From Candidatus Desulfobacillus denitrificans (GTDB lineage: Bacteria > Pseudomonadota > Gammaproteobacteria > Burkholderiales > Rhodocyclaceae), in assembly GCA_017347485.1 (NCBI GenBank), contig AP021857.1:3019390-3083389 (forward strand): DNA of 64,000 bases. Direction: 5' to 3'. Position numbers and translations under genes: made by a program. The notes under the pieces were generated by a model. That model worked only from the letters and a program-made list of their open reading frames with translations, had not been told where the DNA came from and did not search any database. Position 1 is the first letter of the stretch. Every line of letters begins with the position of its first letter. Positions 47,212 to 55,732 of the stretch are shown here, piece by piece.

Positions 47212-48261
47212 ATGAAGATCGGATATCAATTTCGCTCATTTCTCCGCTGGTTAATATCGGGGATTATTTTAGTGATGGCGGCCAGTAATGGGTTGGCTGA
47301 AGAGCGGCCAGGGTATTCCACCCCGCGGTTCATGTCGAATGGTCAGGCCATCAGCTTCAACTACTGCATCGAGTACAACAAGCCGCAGACGTGCAGCGCG
47401 CTGATGTATGACATCGCCCTCGATCGGTTCCTCGCCTACCAGGACTCGGCGGGGAATCGGATTATCGATGTTGCGGTGTCGCCCAGCGGACGGCTTGCTG
47501 CATTCATCGTGCAAGAGGCGGGTTTCCTTTTTTCACGCACGCAGAATTGCATTGGCGTTCTTGATATCGAGAGCCGCCGCTACCGCCGTGCCGCCTGTAG
47601 TGAGGAAGCACGCCGCTATCCGGAATTCATAAGCGAAGACAAGATTGTGTTCTTTGCCGAGGAGACGACCGAGACGAAGACCGGCAGGAAATTGCGCGAA
47701 CGCAAGTTGTTCTTGATGAACCTGGCCGACATGGCCGAGAAACAAGTTGTTGCCACGTCGTTCTATGCTCCTTCCAGTCCTCGATCTATAAGTGAAGGAC
47801 GGCACGTCGTCTTCAGTGACTTTGGCTATGTCTCACGCGAGAATTTGAGAACAAAAAAAACGAGGTCAAAAGAAGAGCCAGTGACTGATTTGTTACGAGT
47901 TTCTCTGGCTAATGGAAATATCGAAGTTATCACTCCGGGCAAGGCTGATTTCGTAGGATTAAAAATCTCGCTTAAATCCGGGACGGTTTATGCATTGAAG
48001 CAGTGGTCAAGTCCAGTAGCCAAAGGATTTGTGCACGATGTTTATGTATTCGGCCCTAATGGGGCACAACGAATTACGCAACTGGAGCAATTCATTTGGG
48101 GAATGGACGTCTCGCCGGATGAACGATTTCTGGCACTGACTTTGGCAACACCTGACAGAAAAGTCATGAACGGGGAATTGCTTCTGTATGAAGTTGAAAC
48201 GAAGCAATTTAAGAAATTGGACGTAATGAATCGTGATGAATTGCATATCTCGGGGGAGTAA
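47212..48261 (+). CDS. Secreted beta-propeller-like protein of the maturase locus
   Basis: A 349-residue exported protein with a signal peptide (1-30, ending SNGLAEE). The rest consists of repeated blades of the TolB/WD40-like or peptidase-N-propeller kind: SPRFMSNGQAISFNY-like, VAVSPSGRLAAFIV, EFISEDKIVFF, GRHVVFSDFG, DVSPDERFLALTLA. It is not recognised beyond that. It starts one base after the maturase stop, so it belongs to the same operon. G+C falls toward its end. A copy of the recurring word (CACTGACTTT) lies at 48134. Confidence 0.7.
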   Translation: MKIGYQFRSFLRWLISGIILVMAASNGLAEERPGYSTPRFMSNGQAISFNYCIEYNKPQTCSALMYDIALDRFLAYQDSAGNRIIDVAVSPSGRLAAFIVQEAGFLFSRTQNCIGVLDIESRRYRRAACSEEARRYPEFISEDKIVFFAEETTETKTGRKLRERKLFLMNLADMAEKQVVATSFYAPSSPRSISEGRHVVFSDFGYVSRENLRTKKTRSKEEPVTDLLRVSLANGNIEVITPGKADFVGLKISLKSGTVYALKQWSSPVAKGFVHDVYVFGPNGAQRITQLEQFIWGMDVSPDERFLALTLATPDRKVMNGELLLYEVETKQFKKLDVMNRDELHISGE

Positions 48262-48264
48262 AAA

Positions 48265-48306
48265 ATGGCTAATCCAATCTTGATTCCGTTAATTCTCGGT
48301 GGGCTA
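48265..48306 (+). other. Start of a lost gene joined to hlyD
   Basis: Directly after GGGGGAG and six A/T bases an ATG opens a frame, MANPILIPLILGG, that looks like a genuine hydrophobic protein start. At about 48300 it runs into the body of hlyD in another frame and becomes meaningless. It marks a deletion junction. Confidence 0.45.
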
Positions 48307-49435
48307 TATCCAGCCCATCGAGACGGCCACCGTCAAGGCGATCAAGGTCACCGACGGTCAAGCCGTCGAGGCGGGAGACGTGCTGATCGAACTGGACGCC
48401 ACCACGGCTACGGCCGACAGCGCCCGCCTGGGCAACGACCTGACGACGGCACGCCTGCAGTCGGCCCGCGCCCGGGCGATGCTGGCCGCCATTGCGTCCG
48501 GCAAGCCGCCGGCACTGGAGCGCCTGCCGGATATGGAGGCCGGCCGGCTGGCCCGGGAGCAGCGCATCCTCGATGGCCAGTACGGCGAATACCAGGCGCG
48601 GCTCGCCCGCATCGATGCGGACGTTGCCAGGCGAGAGGCGGAACTCGCCTCGACCCGCGAGATCGTCCACAAGCTCGAACAGACCGCTCCGATCGCCCGC
48701 CAGCGTGCCCAGGACTTCAAGGATCTGGTCGAGAAGAACTTCATCTCCAAGCACGGCTACCTAGAGAAGGAGCAGGCGCGCATCGAGCAGGAGGGGGACC
48801 TGGCCATGCAACGCAGCCGCCTGAAGGAGCTGGCGGCCTCTTTGCTGGAAGCCAGGAGCCAGCGCGCCGCCCTGGTGGCCGAGACCCGCCGCATCGCCCT
48901 GGACAGCCTGAACGAGGCGGACCAGAAAGCCACCGGCTTCGGCAACGAGCTGGTCAAGGCGGAGTCACGCGGCAAGCTGATGACGCTCACCGCGCCGGTC
49001 GATGGCACGGTGCAGCAGCTGGCGGTGCATACGGTCGGCGGTGTCGTCACACCGGCCCAGCCGCTGATGGTGATCGTGCCGAAGGACAACCCGATCGAAG
49101 TCGAGGCCTATGTGGAGAACAAGGACATCGGCTTCGTCAATCCGGGCCAGGAGGCGGTGGTCAAGATCGAAACCTTCCCATTTACCAAGTACGGCACCAT
49201 CGAGGCCAAGGTGACCCACGTCTCGAACGACGCGGTGAGCGACGAAAAGCGGGGGCTGATTTTCCCGGCACGGGTGATTCTCGCGCGGGCGACAATCCAG
49301 GTGGAGAACAAGACCGTCAATCTCTCGCCGGGGATGGCGGTGACGGTGGAGGTGAAGATCGCCCAGCGCAGGGTAGTCGAGTATTTCCTGTCCCCGCTCA
49401 TGCAGTACAAGGACGAGAGCTTGCGGGAGCGATAG
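48299..49435 (+). pseudogene. Type I secretion adaptor HlyD lacking its N-terminus
   Basis: 378 residues of an HlyD-family periplasmic adaptor: IQPIETATVKAIKVTDGQAV, a long coiled-coil region (about 60-220), the lipoyl/barrel part SRGKLMTLTAPVDGTVQQL, and the terminal SPLMQYKDESLRER. Whole HlyD proteins have about 60-100 further residues with an N-terminal membrane helix; these are missing, so it could not anchor in the inner membrane. The GTG at 48299 is merely where the frame opens. The ABC transporter and TolC partners are not in the window. Confidence 0.85.
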
Positions 49436-49439
49436 GCAG

Positions 49440-49640
49440 TCAGGCTGCCCGGACGGCGAACTCCATGGCGGCGGGGTTTTCGACGCGCTTGCTGGCATCC
49501 AGGATTTCCATCCCCACGACATTGCCCGCAGCATCGTAATCGAGTATTACGCCCGGTTTGACTTCGTCGGATTCTTCAACTGGCGCATCGCTGAACACAA
49601 CGGTCAGCACATCCACCTTGCGATCGTAGTCCGCTTTCAT
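49440..49640 (-). CDS. DUF2283 small protein (possible antitoxin)
   Basis: A 66-residue DUF2283-family protein: MKADYDRKVDVLTVVFSDAP, then VILDYDAAGNVVGMEILDAS and an acidic/alanine end. Members often follow a DUF4258 gene as a putative toxin-antitoxin pair, as here. The start overlaps the DUF4258 stop as ATGA. The gene ends five bases from the hlyD remnant, convergent to it. Confidence 0.8.
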   Translation of the reverse strand: MKADYDRKVDVLTVVFSDAPVEESDEVKPGVILDYDAAGNVVGMEILDASKRVENPAAMEFAVRAA

Positions 49641-49903
49641 GATCCCCTCCAGTACTTCTCGATCTTGCTGGTTCGATAGGCAGTCACGATGACCGGCGGC
49701 TCTCGCCAGTCTTCCACCACAAGCCGTACAAGGTACGTCCTTCCATCTGACTCAATCCGAGACTGATACACCTTCCGATTCAGAGTGCCCTGAACGACCT
49801 GTTCCGGTGACCGCATGGTCGACTCCACCCACGCCAGCGGAATCTGGCGTCGCGCCATTTCTGCTTCAGCGTGTTCGGAAAGGGTGAAATCCACGGCTGC
49901 CAT
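49637..49903 (-). CDS. DUF4258 small protein (possible toxin)
   Basis: An 88-residue protein of the DUF4258 type: FTLSEHAEAEMARRQIPLAW, then VYQSRIESDGRTYLVRLVVE and VIVTAYRTSKIEKYW. The fold is of the RelE/BrnT-like kind in my reading of the pattern, which fits a mRNA-cleaving toxin, but that is inference. The ATG giving MAAVDF is chosen; no strong ribosome site is seen, and an upstream in-frame ATG (MIAATN) seems too far. Confidence 0.7.
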   Translation of the reverse strand: MAAVDFTLSEHAEAEMARRQIPLAWVESTMRSPEQVVQGTLNRKVYQSRIESDGRTYLVRLVVEDWREPPVIVTAYRTSKIEKYWRGS

Positions 49904-50142
49904 TGTAGCGCTGCGGCACGGCGTTGACGAACAAAGGGGGTTGCCCAACAGGCGATGAGGGCGGACAAGGAAGACGCAAGGGTTTGTCGCGGCAATCACA
50001 ACCCTCAGCGATCAGGCTGCCGGGACACCCGCCCGCTTGCCTGCCACAACTCCTTGCGTCCTCCCGATGCTTCCTCGCTGCTTGATTGAATTAACGGTTC
50101 AGGACCTTTTTGGTTGAACTGTTTTCGCTGTAGGAAGCTGTC
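49904..50142. other. Gene-free interval at the right edge of the island
   Basis: 239 bases with no open frame of interest. It holds GGTTCAGGACCTTTTTGGTT (50096-50115) and a short imperfect inverted repeat AGGAAGCTGTCCT near 50130. No promoter could be assigned. It is the right edge of the accessory island. Confidence 0.5.
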
Positions 50143-50577
<435 letters not shown>

Positions 50578-50639
50578 GCCCGCATTGTAGCGGCTGAACC
50601 CCGCAACACGTCGGGCAGGATACGGGGAACAGGTGGGAA

Positions 50640-50700
50640 GCCGCGCAACGGCTGAACACCCGTCACCCCTTTCCTCGGGAAAGGGGGCGGGGGATAGGCC
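50640..50700 (+). repeat. Dispersed GC-rich repeat, copy D (partial)
   Basis: ACCCGTCACCCCTTTCCTCG followed by GGAAAGGGGGCGGGGGAT matches the core of copy A in the same orientation; the outer modules are missing. It lies in the gap between the thioesterase gene start and the convergent small gene. Confidence 0.7.
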
Positions 50701-50701
50701 T

Positions 50702-50908
50702 CTACTCCTGGCAGAGGTAGACGTTGCGCAGGAAGGCGTCGGCATCCCGCTCGGCGTCGCGGCTTTCATGCCGCGCCGGCACCGCTTCCTGCAGTGCCAG
50801 GCCGGGTTCGGGCCGCGGCAGCCAGTTGGCGAGGAGCACTTCCTCGCCATACTCTTCGCGCAATTCGATGACCTTTCTTCCCGTGCTCATGTCCATTCCC
50901 ACGATCAT
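50702..50908 (-). CDS. Small conserved-looking protein, unknown
   Basis: A 68-residue protein with GMDMSTGRKVIELREEYGEE near its N-terminus and a DADAFLRNVYLCQE end. GGAGG lies six bases before the ATG, which supports real translation. No domain is recognised. It is hydrophilic, with a single cysteine near the end, so it is probably cytoplasmic. It abuts repeat copy D. Confidence 0.6.
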   Translation of the reverse strand: MIVGMDMSTGRKVIELREEYGEEVLLANWLPRPEPGLALQEAVPARHESRDAERDADAFLRNVYLCQE

Positions 50909-51027
50909 GATGGCCTCCGTGCATCACTGTTGTTCAGCGAGACGTCAACTTGCATAACGGCGGGAAACGGAAAAAGTTGAACGCGGGCTGAAAATATTTT
51001 CGGCTGTCCCCTGTCCGCGAAGCCGCG

Positions 51028-51831
51028 CTAAAGGCCCTGCCCGCCCAGCCAGCCGAGGATGCGCGCGGCCACCTGCTCCCAGCCCTGCTCCAGCATCAGG
51101 CCGTGGCCCATGTCCTCGAAGATCTCCGCCTCGACGCCGTAATGACGGGCGGTCATCTCGACCTGGGAGGCCGGGATCAGGCTGTCGTGCTCGGCGCCCA
51201 GCACCAGCAGCGGGGGGATGTTCATGCGGCTCTTCAGCGGCAGGTTGAACAGGGTCATGTCCCAGATGGCGCGGTGCGACTCGGGCTGCATGCGCTTGTA
51301 CCAGCGGGCGAGGTCGGCGCCATCCACCGGCTGGGCGAACATCGCCGTGCGCAGGGTATCGAGGGCCGCCCGGCCGCCGCCGAGCAGGCGGTTGAGGTCG
51401 CCCATCAGGCCGGGTTTCTGGAACGCCAGGCCGAGGGCCGCCGCCCACAGGCCCTGCGGCGGCACCGAGGACAGCAGCACCACCCCGGCGGCCTCGTGCT
51501 TTTCCAGGTATTTCTGCGCCACCATGCCGCCCATCGAGTGGCCGACCAGCACCGGCGGCACCGGCAGTTGCTCGGCCACCGCGGCGACATCGCGCACGTA
51601 CTGATCGAGGCCGAAGCTGTCCAGGTGCTCGCGGCCGGAGGAGGCGCCGTGGCCGGAGAAGCTCAGGGCGTGGCTGGTGTAGCCGCGTTCGGTGAAATAC
51701 GGCAGGAAGTGCTCGTCCCAGCACCAGGCGGCGGCATAGGCGCCGTGCAGGAACAGCAGCGGCGCGCCCTTCGGCCTGCCCTGGGGCTGGCGGCTGATGA
51801 CCTCGATCCCGCCGAACCGGGACTCGCTCAC
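51028..51831 (-). CDS. Alpha/beta hydrolase (lysophospholipase type)
   Basis: A 267-residue hydrolase with HGAYAAAWCW, the nucleophile elbow GHSMGGM, an acid in GAEHDSL, and the histidine in DMGHGLML. A cap region (about 130-190) is present. Substrate unknown. The likely start is GTG, overlapping the GST stop (GTGA), so it is coupled to the GST gene. The frame extends much further upstream only because the opposite GC-rich frame lacks stops. Confidence 0.85.
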   Translation of the reverse strand: MSESRFGGIEVISRQPQGRPKGAPLLFLHGAYAAAWCWDEHFLPYFTERGYTSHALSFSGHGASSGREHLDSFGLDQYVRDVAAVAEQLPVPPVLVGHSMGGMVAQKYLEKHEAAGVVLLSSVPPQGLWAAALGLAFQKPGLMGDLNRLLGGGRAALDTLRTAMFAQPVDGADLARWYKRMQPESHRAIWDMTLFNLPLKSRMNIPPLLVLGAEHDSLIPASQVEMTARHYGVEAEIFEDMGHGLMLEQGWEQVAARILGWLGGQGL

Positions 51832-52457
51832 TTCGGCACCGCCATGCCGCGCTGCACGGCGGGGCGGTTGGCGATGGCCTTGAACCAGCGCAGGACGTGG
51901 GGATAGGTGGCCAGCGCGACGTCGTGCCATTCGTGGCGCGCCACCCAGGGAAAGGTGGCGATGTCGGCGATGGAGTATTCGTCGGCGAGGTATTCGTGCT
52001 TGCCGAGCCGCGCGTTGAGCACGCCGTAGAGCCGCGCCGTCTCGCGCGTGTAGCGGCCGATGGCGTAATCGACCTTCTCCGGCGCGTAGCGCAGGAAGTG
52101 GTGGGTCTGGCCGAACATCGGGCCGACGCCGCCCATCTGGAACATCAGCCATTGCAGGGCCTCGTACTTGCCGCGCACCGACTCGGGCAGGAAGCGGCCG
52201 CTCTTGCCGGCGAGGTAGACCAGGATGGCGCCGGATTCCATCATCGCGATCGGCCGCTTTTTCGCGCCCTCGCCGGGGCCGTCGGAGTCGACGATGGCCG
52301 GGATCTTGCCGTTCGGGTTGATGGCGAGGTAGGCCGGCGCGAACTGCTCGCCCTGGGTGATATCGACCTTGTGCACGCGGTAGGGCAGGCCGCATTCCTC
52401 GAGCATGATGGAGACCTTGCGGCCGTTGGGGGTGCCCCATGTGTATAGTTCGATCAT
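51828..52457 (-). CDS. Glutathione S-transferase, Nu/YghU-like
   Basis: A 209-residue GST: thioredoxin-like N-domain with MIELYTWGTPNGRKVSIMLEE and NPNGKIPAIVD (cis-Pro), then an all-helical C-domain with SIADIATFPWV. The TPNGRK motif is typical of the YghU/YfcG Nu class, which work as disulfide-bond reductases. AAAGGA lies five bases before the ATG. It forms an operon with the hydrolase. Confidence 0.9.
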   Translation of the reverse strand: MIELYTWGTPNGRKVSIMLEECGLPYRVHKVDITQGEQFAPAYLAINPNGKIPAIVDSDGPGEGAKKRPIAMMESGAILVYLAGKSGRFLPESVRGKYEALQWLMFQMGGVGPMFGQTHHFLRYAPEKVDYAIGRYTRETARLYGVLNARLGKHEYLADEYSIADIATFPWVARHEWHDVALATYPHVLRWFKAIANRPAVQRGMAVPK

Positions 52458-52467
52458 TGCATTCCTT

Positions 52468-53418
52468 TCATTGCCGATGCTGAAGTGGCTGATCGCCCTG
52501 CTGGTCACGGTGCTGATTGCCGGCGTCTTCCTGCCGCGGCTGGCCGCCCGCCTGCGCGTCGGCCGCCTGCCCGGCGACGTCAGCTTCCGCTTTCGCGGCC
52601 GCCTCTACCACTTTCCCTTCGCCACCGCCCTGCTGCTGTCCCTGCTGGCGACGCTGCTGCTCCGCCTGCTGTAGGAAGATGTCGTATTCCTGCCAGCCCT
52701 GCGGCGTCCATTGGAACAACTGGCGCGACACCGGCCGACCCTGGTAGCGCTCCACGGTCATCACGGTCTCGCGCAGCTGATCGATCTTCTCCGGCTCCAG
52801 CGTCGCGGTAAACACCACCACGTCGCGCGTCGGCATGCCGAGGACGAGCGCCTCGCCGAGCTTCAAGGTCAGCTCGGCCCAGCGCCAGTGCAGCAGGACG
52901 CGGCTGGCGGCGTAGCCGTCCGCGGTCTCGATGACGTACAGCCAGGGCAGCTTGCCGACCTGCTTGATGGCGAACTCGCCCTGCGCACGGTCGAGGTTGG
53001 CCAGCGCCCGCTGGTGCAGGCGCTCCAGATCCATGCCCCAGGCGTTCATCATGCCTTGCGAGACCAGTTGCGCGCCCTCCTCGAACTCGAGGGCGTACAT
53101 GATCTGCACGTCGGCGACAAAACCGTTCACCGCCAGGGAATTGTCATCGACCCAGGGGCCGGGTTCCTCCAGGTCGCGGCCGAGGCGCGCCAGCTGCACG
53201 GCGAGGCGCTTGCGTGCCTGATCCAGATAGCGCTTGCCGATCAGCACCGGGCGCAGGGCGGCCAGCGCCTCTTCCGGGCTGTGCGCCGCGAGGGCGGCCG
53301 GCTTGTCCGGCGGCGCGGCCGCCGGTGCGGAGCCGGGCGGCGCTTCCGCCGCCGGCTGCTGGGCGCTGGCGAGGGCGCACAGCAGCGCCAGCAAAAGAGG
53401 AAATGATTTCCTGCCCAT
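52468..53418 (-). CDS. Exported DUF1444-like protein with antisense-overlapping tail
   Basis: A 316-residue protein with a signal peptide (1-19, ending LASAQ), a Pro/Ala linker, and a DUF1444-like core around DDNSLAVNGFVADVQIMYALE and LPWLYVIETADGYAASR. The core appears to end near residue 245 (GWQEYDIFLQQ); a Gln/Gly/Ala-rich low-complexity tail follows. No stop occurs before 52468, so the last 66-69 codons lie fully antisense to the DUF2905 gene. Either the stop was lost or the tail is real. Function unknown. It starts 6 bases after cca. Confidence 0.65.
   Translation of the reverse strand: MGRKSFPLLLALLCALASAQQPAAEAPPGSAPAAAPPDKPAALAAHSPEEALAALRPVLIGKRYLDQARKRLAVQLARLGRDLEEPGPWVDDNSLAVNGFVADVQIMYALEFEEGAQLVSQGMMNAWGMDLERLHQRALANLDRAQGEFAIKQVGKLPWLYVIETADGYAASRVLLHWRWAELTLKLGEALVLGMPTRDVVVFTATLEPEKIDQLRETVMTVERYQGRPVSRQLFQWTPQGWQEYDIFLQQAEQQRRQQGQQQGGGEGKVVEAAAKAEADVAGQAADAQAGGQPRQEDAGNQHRDQQGDQPLQHRQ
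52477..52674 (+). CDS. DUF2905 small inner-membrane protein
   Basis: A 65-residue protein with two hydrophobic helices (about 3-22 and 47-64) flanking GRLPGDVSFRFRGRLYHFPF, the mark of the DUF2905 family. Function unknown. It lies entirely opposite the end of the gene at 52468-53418 and starts 20 bases from the divergent GST gene. Confidence 0.82.
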   Translation: MLKWLIALLVTVLIAGVFLPRLAARLRVGRLPGDVSFRFRGRLYHFPFATALLLSLLATLLLRLL

Positions 53419-53424
53419 GAAAAG

Positions 53425-54648
53425 TCAGTCTCCCCAGGACGGCGCGGCGTGGCGCACCGCCGCCACGCGGGCTTCGTGGATGCGACCGGGAATCTGCGCC
53501 TTGTCGGGCGTGGCGGCGGCGATGGCGCCGGCCTCCACCGCCTGCACGGCGACGAGGGCGCGGCGCAAAATGTCGCCGGCCGGCCAGGGGCGGTCCTCCC
53601 AGCCGGGGCGACCGCGAAAATCGCACTCGCAGACTTCCAGCAACAGGCCGAAGCGTTCCGGGCGGCGCAGGGCGTCGGCACGCTCGAGCAGCTTGACCAG
53701 CGTCGCCGGGCGCAGCGAGGCGGCATCGTGGACGAGGCCGTGCTCGCGCGCCGCCAGCACGGCGAGGTCGCGGCAATCGGACGGCGCGCGCAGGCGTTCG
53801 CTGACGGCCTCGGCCAGCGCCGCGCCGGACGCCTCGTGGCCGTGGTGATGCGGCCATTGCGCATGCGGCGTGGCGCCCTTGCCGAGGTCGTGCAGCAGGG
53901 CGGCGTAGCGCACCGGCAATGCGAAGCGGCGCGCCGCCGCCTGGTCGACCACGCGCAGGATGTGCGCGCCGGTATCGATCTCCGGATGGTGTTCGGCCGG
54001 CTGCGGCACGCCGAACAGGCGGTCGAGCTCGGGCAGGATGCGCGCCAGCGCGCCGCACTCGCGCAGCAGCGCGATCATGCGCGAAGGACGCGTTTCCATC
54101 AGGCCGCGCGCGAGCTCCTGCCAGACGCGCTCCGACACCAGGTGGTCGACTTCACCCTTGTCCACCATCGCGCGCATCAGGTCGAGGGTTTCCCCCGCCA
54201 CCTGGAAGTCGGCAAAACGCGCGGCGAAGCGCGTCACGCGCAGCACGCGCACCGGGTCCTCGGCGAAGGCCGGGCCGACGTGGCGCAGCACGCGCGCCGC
54301 CAGGTCGGCCTGCCCGCCGAACGGGTCGACCAGCGCCCCCGCTTCGTCCTCGGCGATGGCGTTGATGGTGAGGTCGCGCCGGGCGAGGTCCTCTTCCAGG
54401 GTCACGTCGGGCGCGGCGTGGAAGGTGAAGCCCTTGTAGCCCGGCGCCGTCTTGCGTTCGGTGCGCGCCAGGGCGTATTCCTCGTGCGTCTCGGGATGCA
54501 GGAAGACGGGAAAGTCCTTGCCGACCGGCCGGAAGCCGCGCGCGCGCATCTCCTCCGGGGTCGCGCCGACGACGACATGGTCGCGGTCCCGCACCGGCAG
54601 GCCGAGCAGCCTGTCCCGCACCGCGCCGCCGACGACGTAGCTCTTCAT
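53425..54648 (-). CDS. cca: Multifunctional CCA-adding tRNA nucleotidyltransferase
   Basis: A 407-residue class II CCA enzyme that adds or repairs the CCA end of tRNAs. The nucleotidyltransferase head has [10 protein letters not shown] and [15 protein letters not shown] and RDPVRVLR-like [12 protein letters not shown] follow; the C-terminal HD domain (LLHDLGKG with following H residues) supplies the extra phosphatase activity of the bacterial bifunctional form. Full length. Ten bases after the stop of the epimerase gene. Confidence 0.94.
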   Translation of the reverse strand: MKSYVVGGAVRDRLLGLPVRDRDHVVVGATPEEMRARGFRPVGKDFPVFLHPETHEEYALARTERKTAPGYKGFTFHAAPDVTLEEDLARRDLTINAIAEDEAGALVDPFGGQADLAARVLRHVGPAFAEDPVRVLRVTRFAARFADFQVAGETLDLMRAMVDKGEVDHLVSERVWQELARGLMETRPSRMIALLRECGALARILPELDRLFGVPQPAEHHPEIDTGAHILRVVDQAAARRFALPVRYAALLHDLGKGATPHAQWPHHHGHEASGAALAEAVSERLRAPSDCRDLAVLAAREHGLVHDAASLRPATLVKLLERADALRRPERFGLLLEVCECDFRGRPGWEDRPWPAGDILRRALVAVQAVEAGAIAAATPDKAQIPGRIHEARVAAVRHAAPSWGD

Positions 54649-54658
54649 CGCAGGGTAA

Positions 54659-55624
54659 TCAGTCAGAGCGGTGCGCCTTCAGGCGATAGCCGTAGAAACG
54701 GTGGCGCGGCGTGCGGCCGCCCAGATATTCCGGCGCCACCGCCTCCAGCGCCACCGGCCGGATGCCGAACGGCAGCGGTTCGCCGCCCGCGCAGACGCTG
54801 TCGACGTCCATCGAGTCGAGGTTGTCCACCGACAGCGGCGGGTTCGGCAGCAGCTCGAGCAGGCCGGCCTGCAGGCGCGCCAGCGCTTCGGGCAGGGCGA
54901 GGATCGGCCGCGGCCTGCCGATCTGCTCGCCGACATAGCGCACCAGCTCCGCCAGGGTGTAGACCTTCGGTCCGCAGCAGCCATAGGCCTGGCCGATGCT
55001 GTCGCGGCGGTCAAGGCTGGCGACGATGGCTTGCGCCACGTCCTCGACATGAACCGGCTGGAATTTCGCCTGCGGGTTGCCCAGCGGCATCAGCGGGAAG
55101 CGGCGCTGCAGGGCGGCGAACAGGTTGAGGAAGGCATCCTCCGGCCCGAAAACCACCGAGGGCCGAAAGATCGTTAGCTCCAGCGCTGCGCCGGCCGCAC
55201 GCAGCACGGCCTCGCCCTCGCCCTTCGAGCGCAGGTACTGGCTGGGGCCCTTCGGGTCGGCGTTGAGGGCGGAGACATGGATCAGCCGCCGCACGCCGGC
55301 GGCGCGGCAGGCGGCGGCGATCCGCTTCGGCAATTCCACGTGGGCGCGGGCGAAGTCCGGCCCATAAGGCAGCCCGTGGCGGCCGTGCAGGATGCCGACC
55401 AGGTTGATCACGGCATCCTTGCCGGCAACCAGCCCGGCCAGGCAGGCGTCGTCATGCACGTCGGTCTCGAGCACCTCGACAGTGGGCAGGACGAGCAGGC
55501 GGCGGGCGCGCTCGCGGTGCCGGGTCGGCACGGTCAGGCGGTGCCCCCGGGCGGCCAGCCGGCCGGCGACGCGGCTGCCCAGGAAGCCGGAGCCGCCGAT
55601 GAGGAGAATGTTCTTCGATGCCAT
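54659..55624 (-). CDS. NAD(P)-binding epimerase-like protein (NDUFA9 group)
   Basis: A 321-residue extended SDR: glycine motif [10 protein letters not shown] (residues 8-17), then [31 protein letters not shown] and QPVHVEDVA. It belongs to the group related to the complex I subunit NDUFA9 and is often next to cca in betaproteobacteria. It probably binds NADPH; the substrate is unknown. The start [11 protein letters not shown] has no clear ribosome site. Confidence 0.85.
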   Translation of the reverse strand: MASKNILLIGGSGFLGSRVAGRLAARGHRLTVPTRHRERARRLLVLPTVEVLETDVHDDACLAGLVAGKDAVINLVGILHGRHGLPYGPDFARAHVELPKRIAAACRAAGVRRLIHVSALNADPKGPSQYLRSKGEGEAVLRAAGAALELTIFRPSVVFGPEDAFLNLFAALQRRFPLMPLGNPQAKFQPVHVEDVAQAIVASLDRRDSIGQAYGCCGPKVYTLAELVRYVGEQIGRPRPILALPEALARLQAGLLELLPNPPLSVDNLDSMDVDSVCAGGEPLPFGIRPVALEAVAPEYLGGRTPRHRFYGYRLKAHRSD

Positions 55625-55732
55625 GAGATTCGAAAAAATGAGCCGACCTGCGGATTTTAATCTCAAGTCCGGGCCCGGCGCGGCGTTATATCACTCTGCA
55701 AGGCCTTTGCAGGCCGTCTTTTCGACCGAAAA

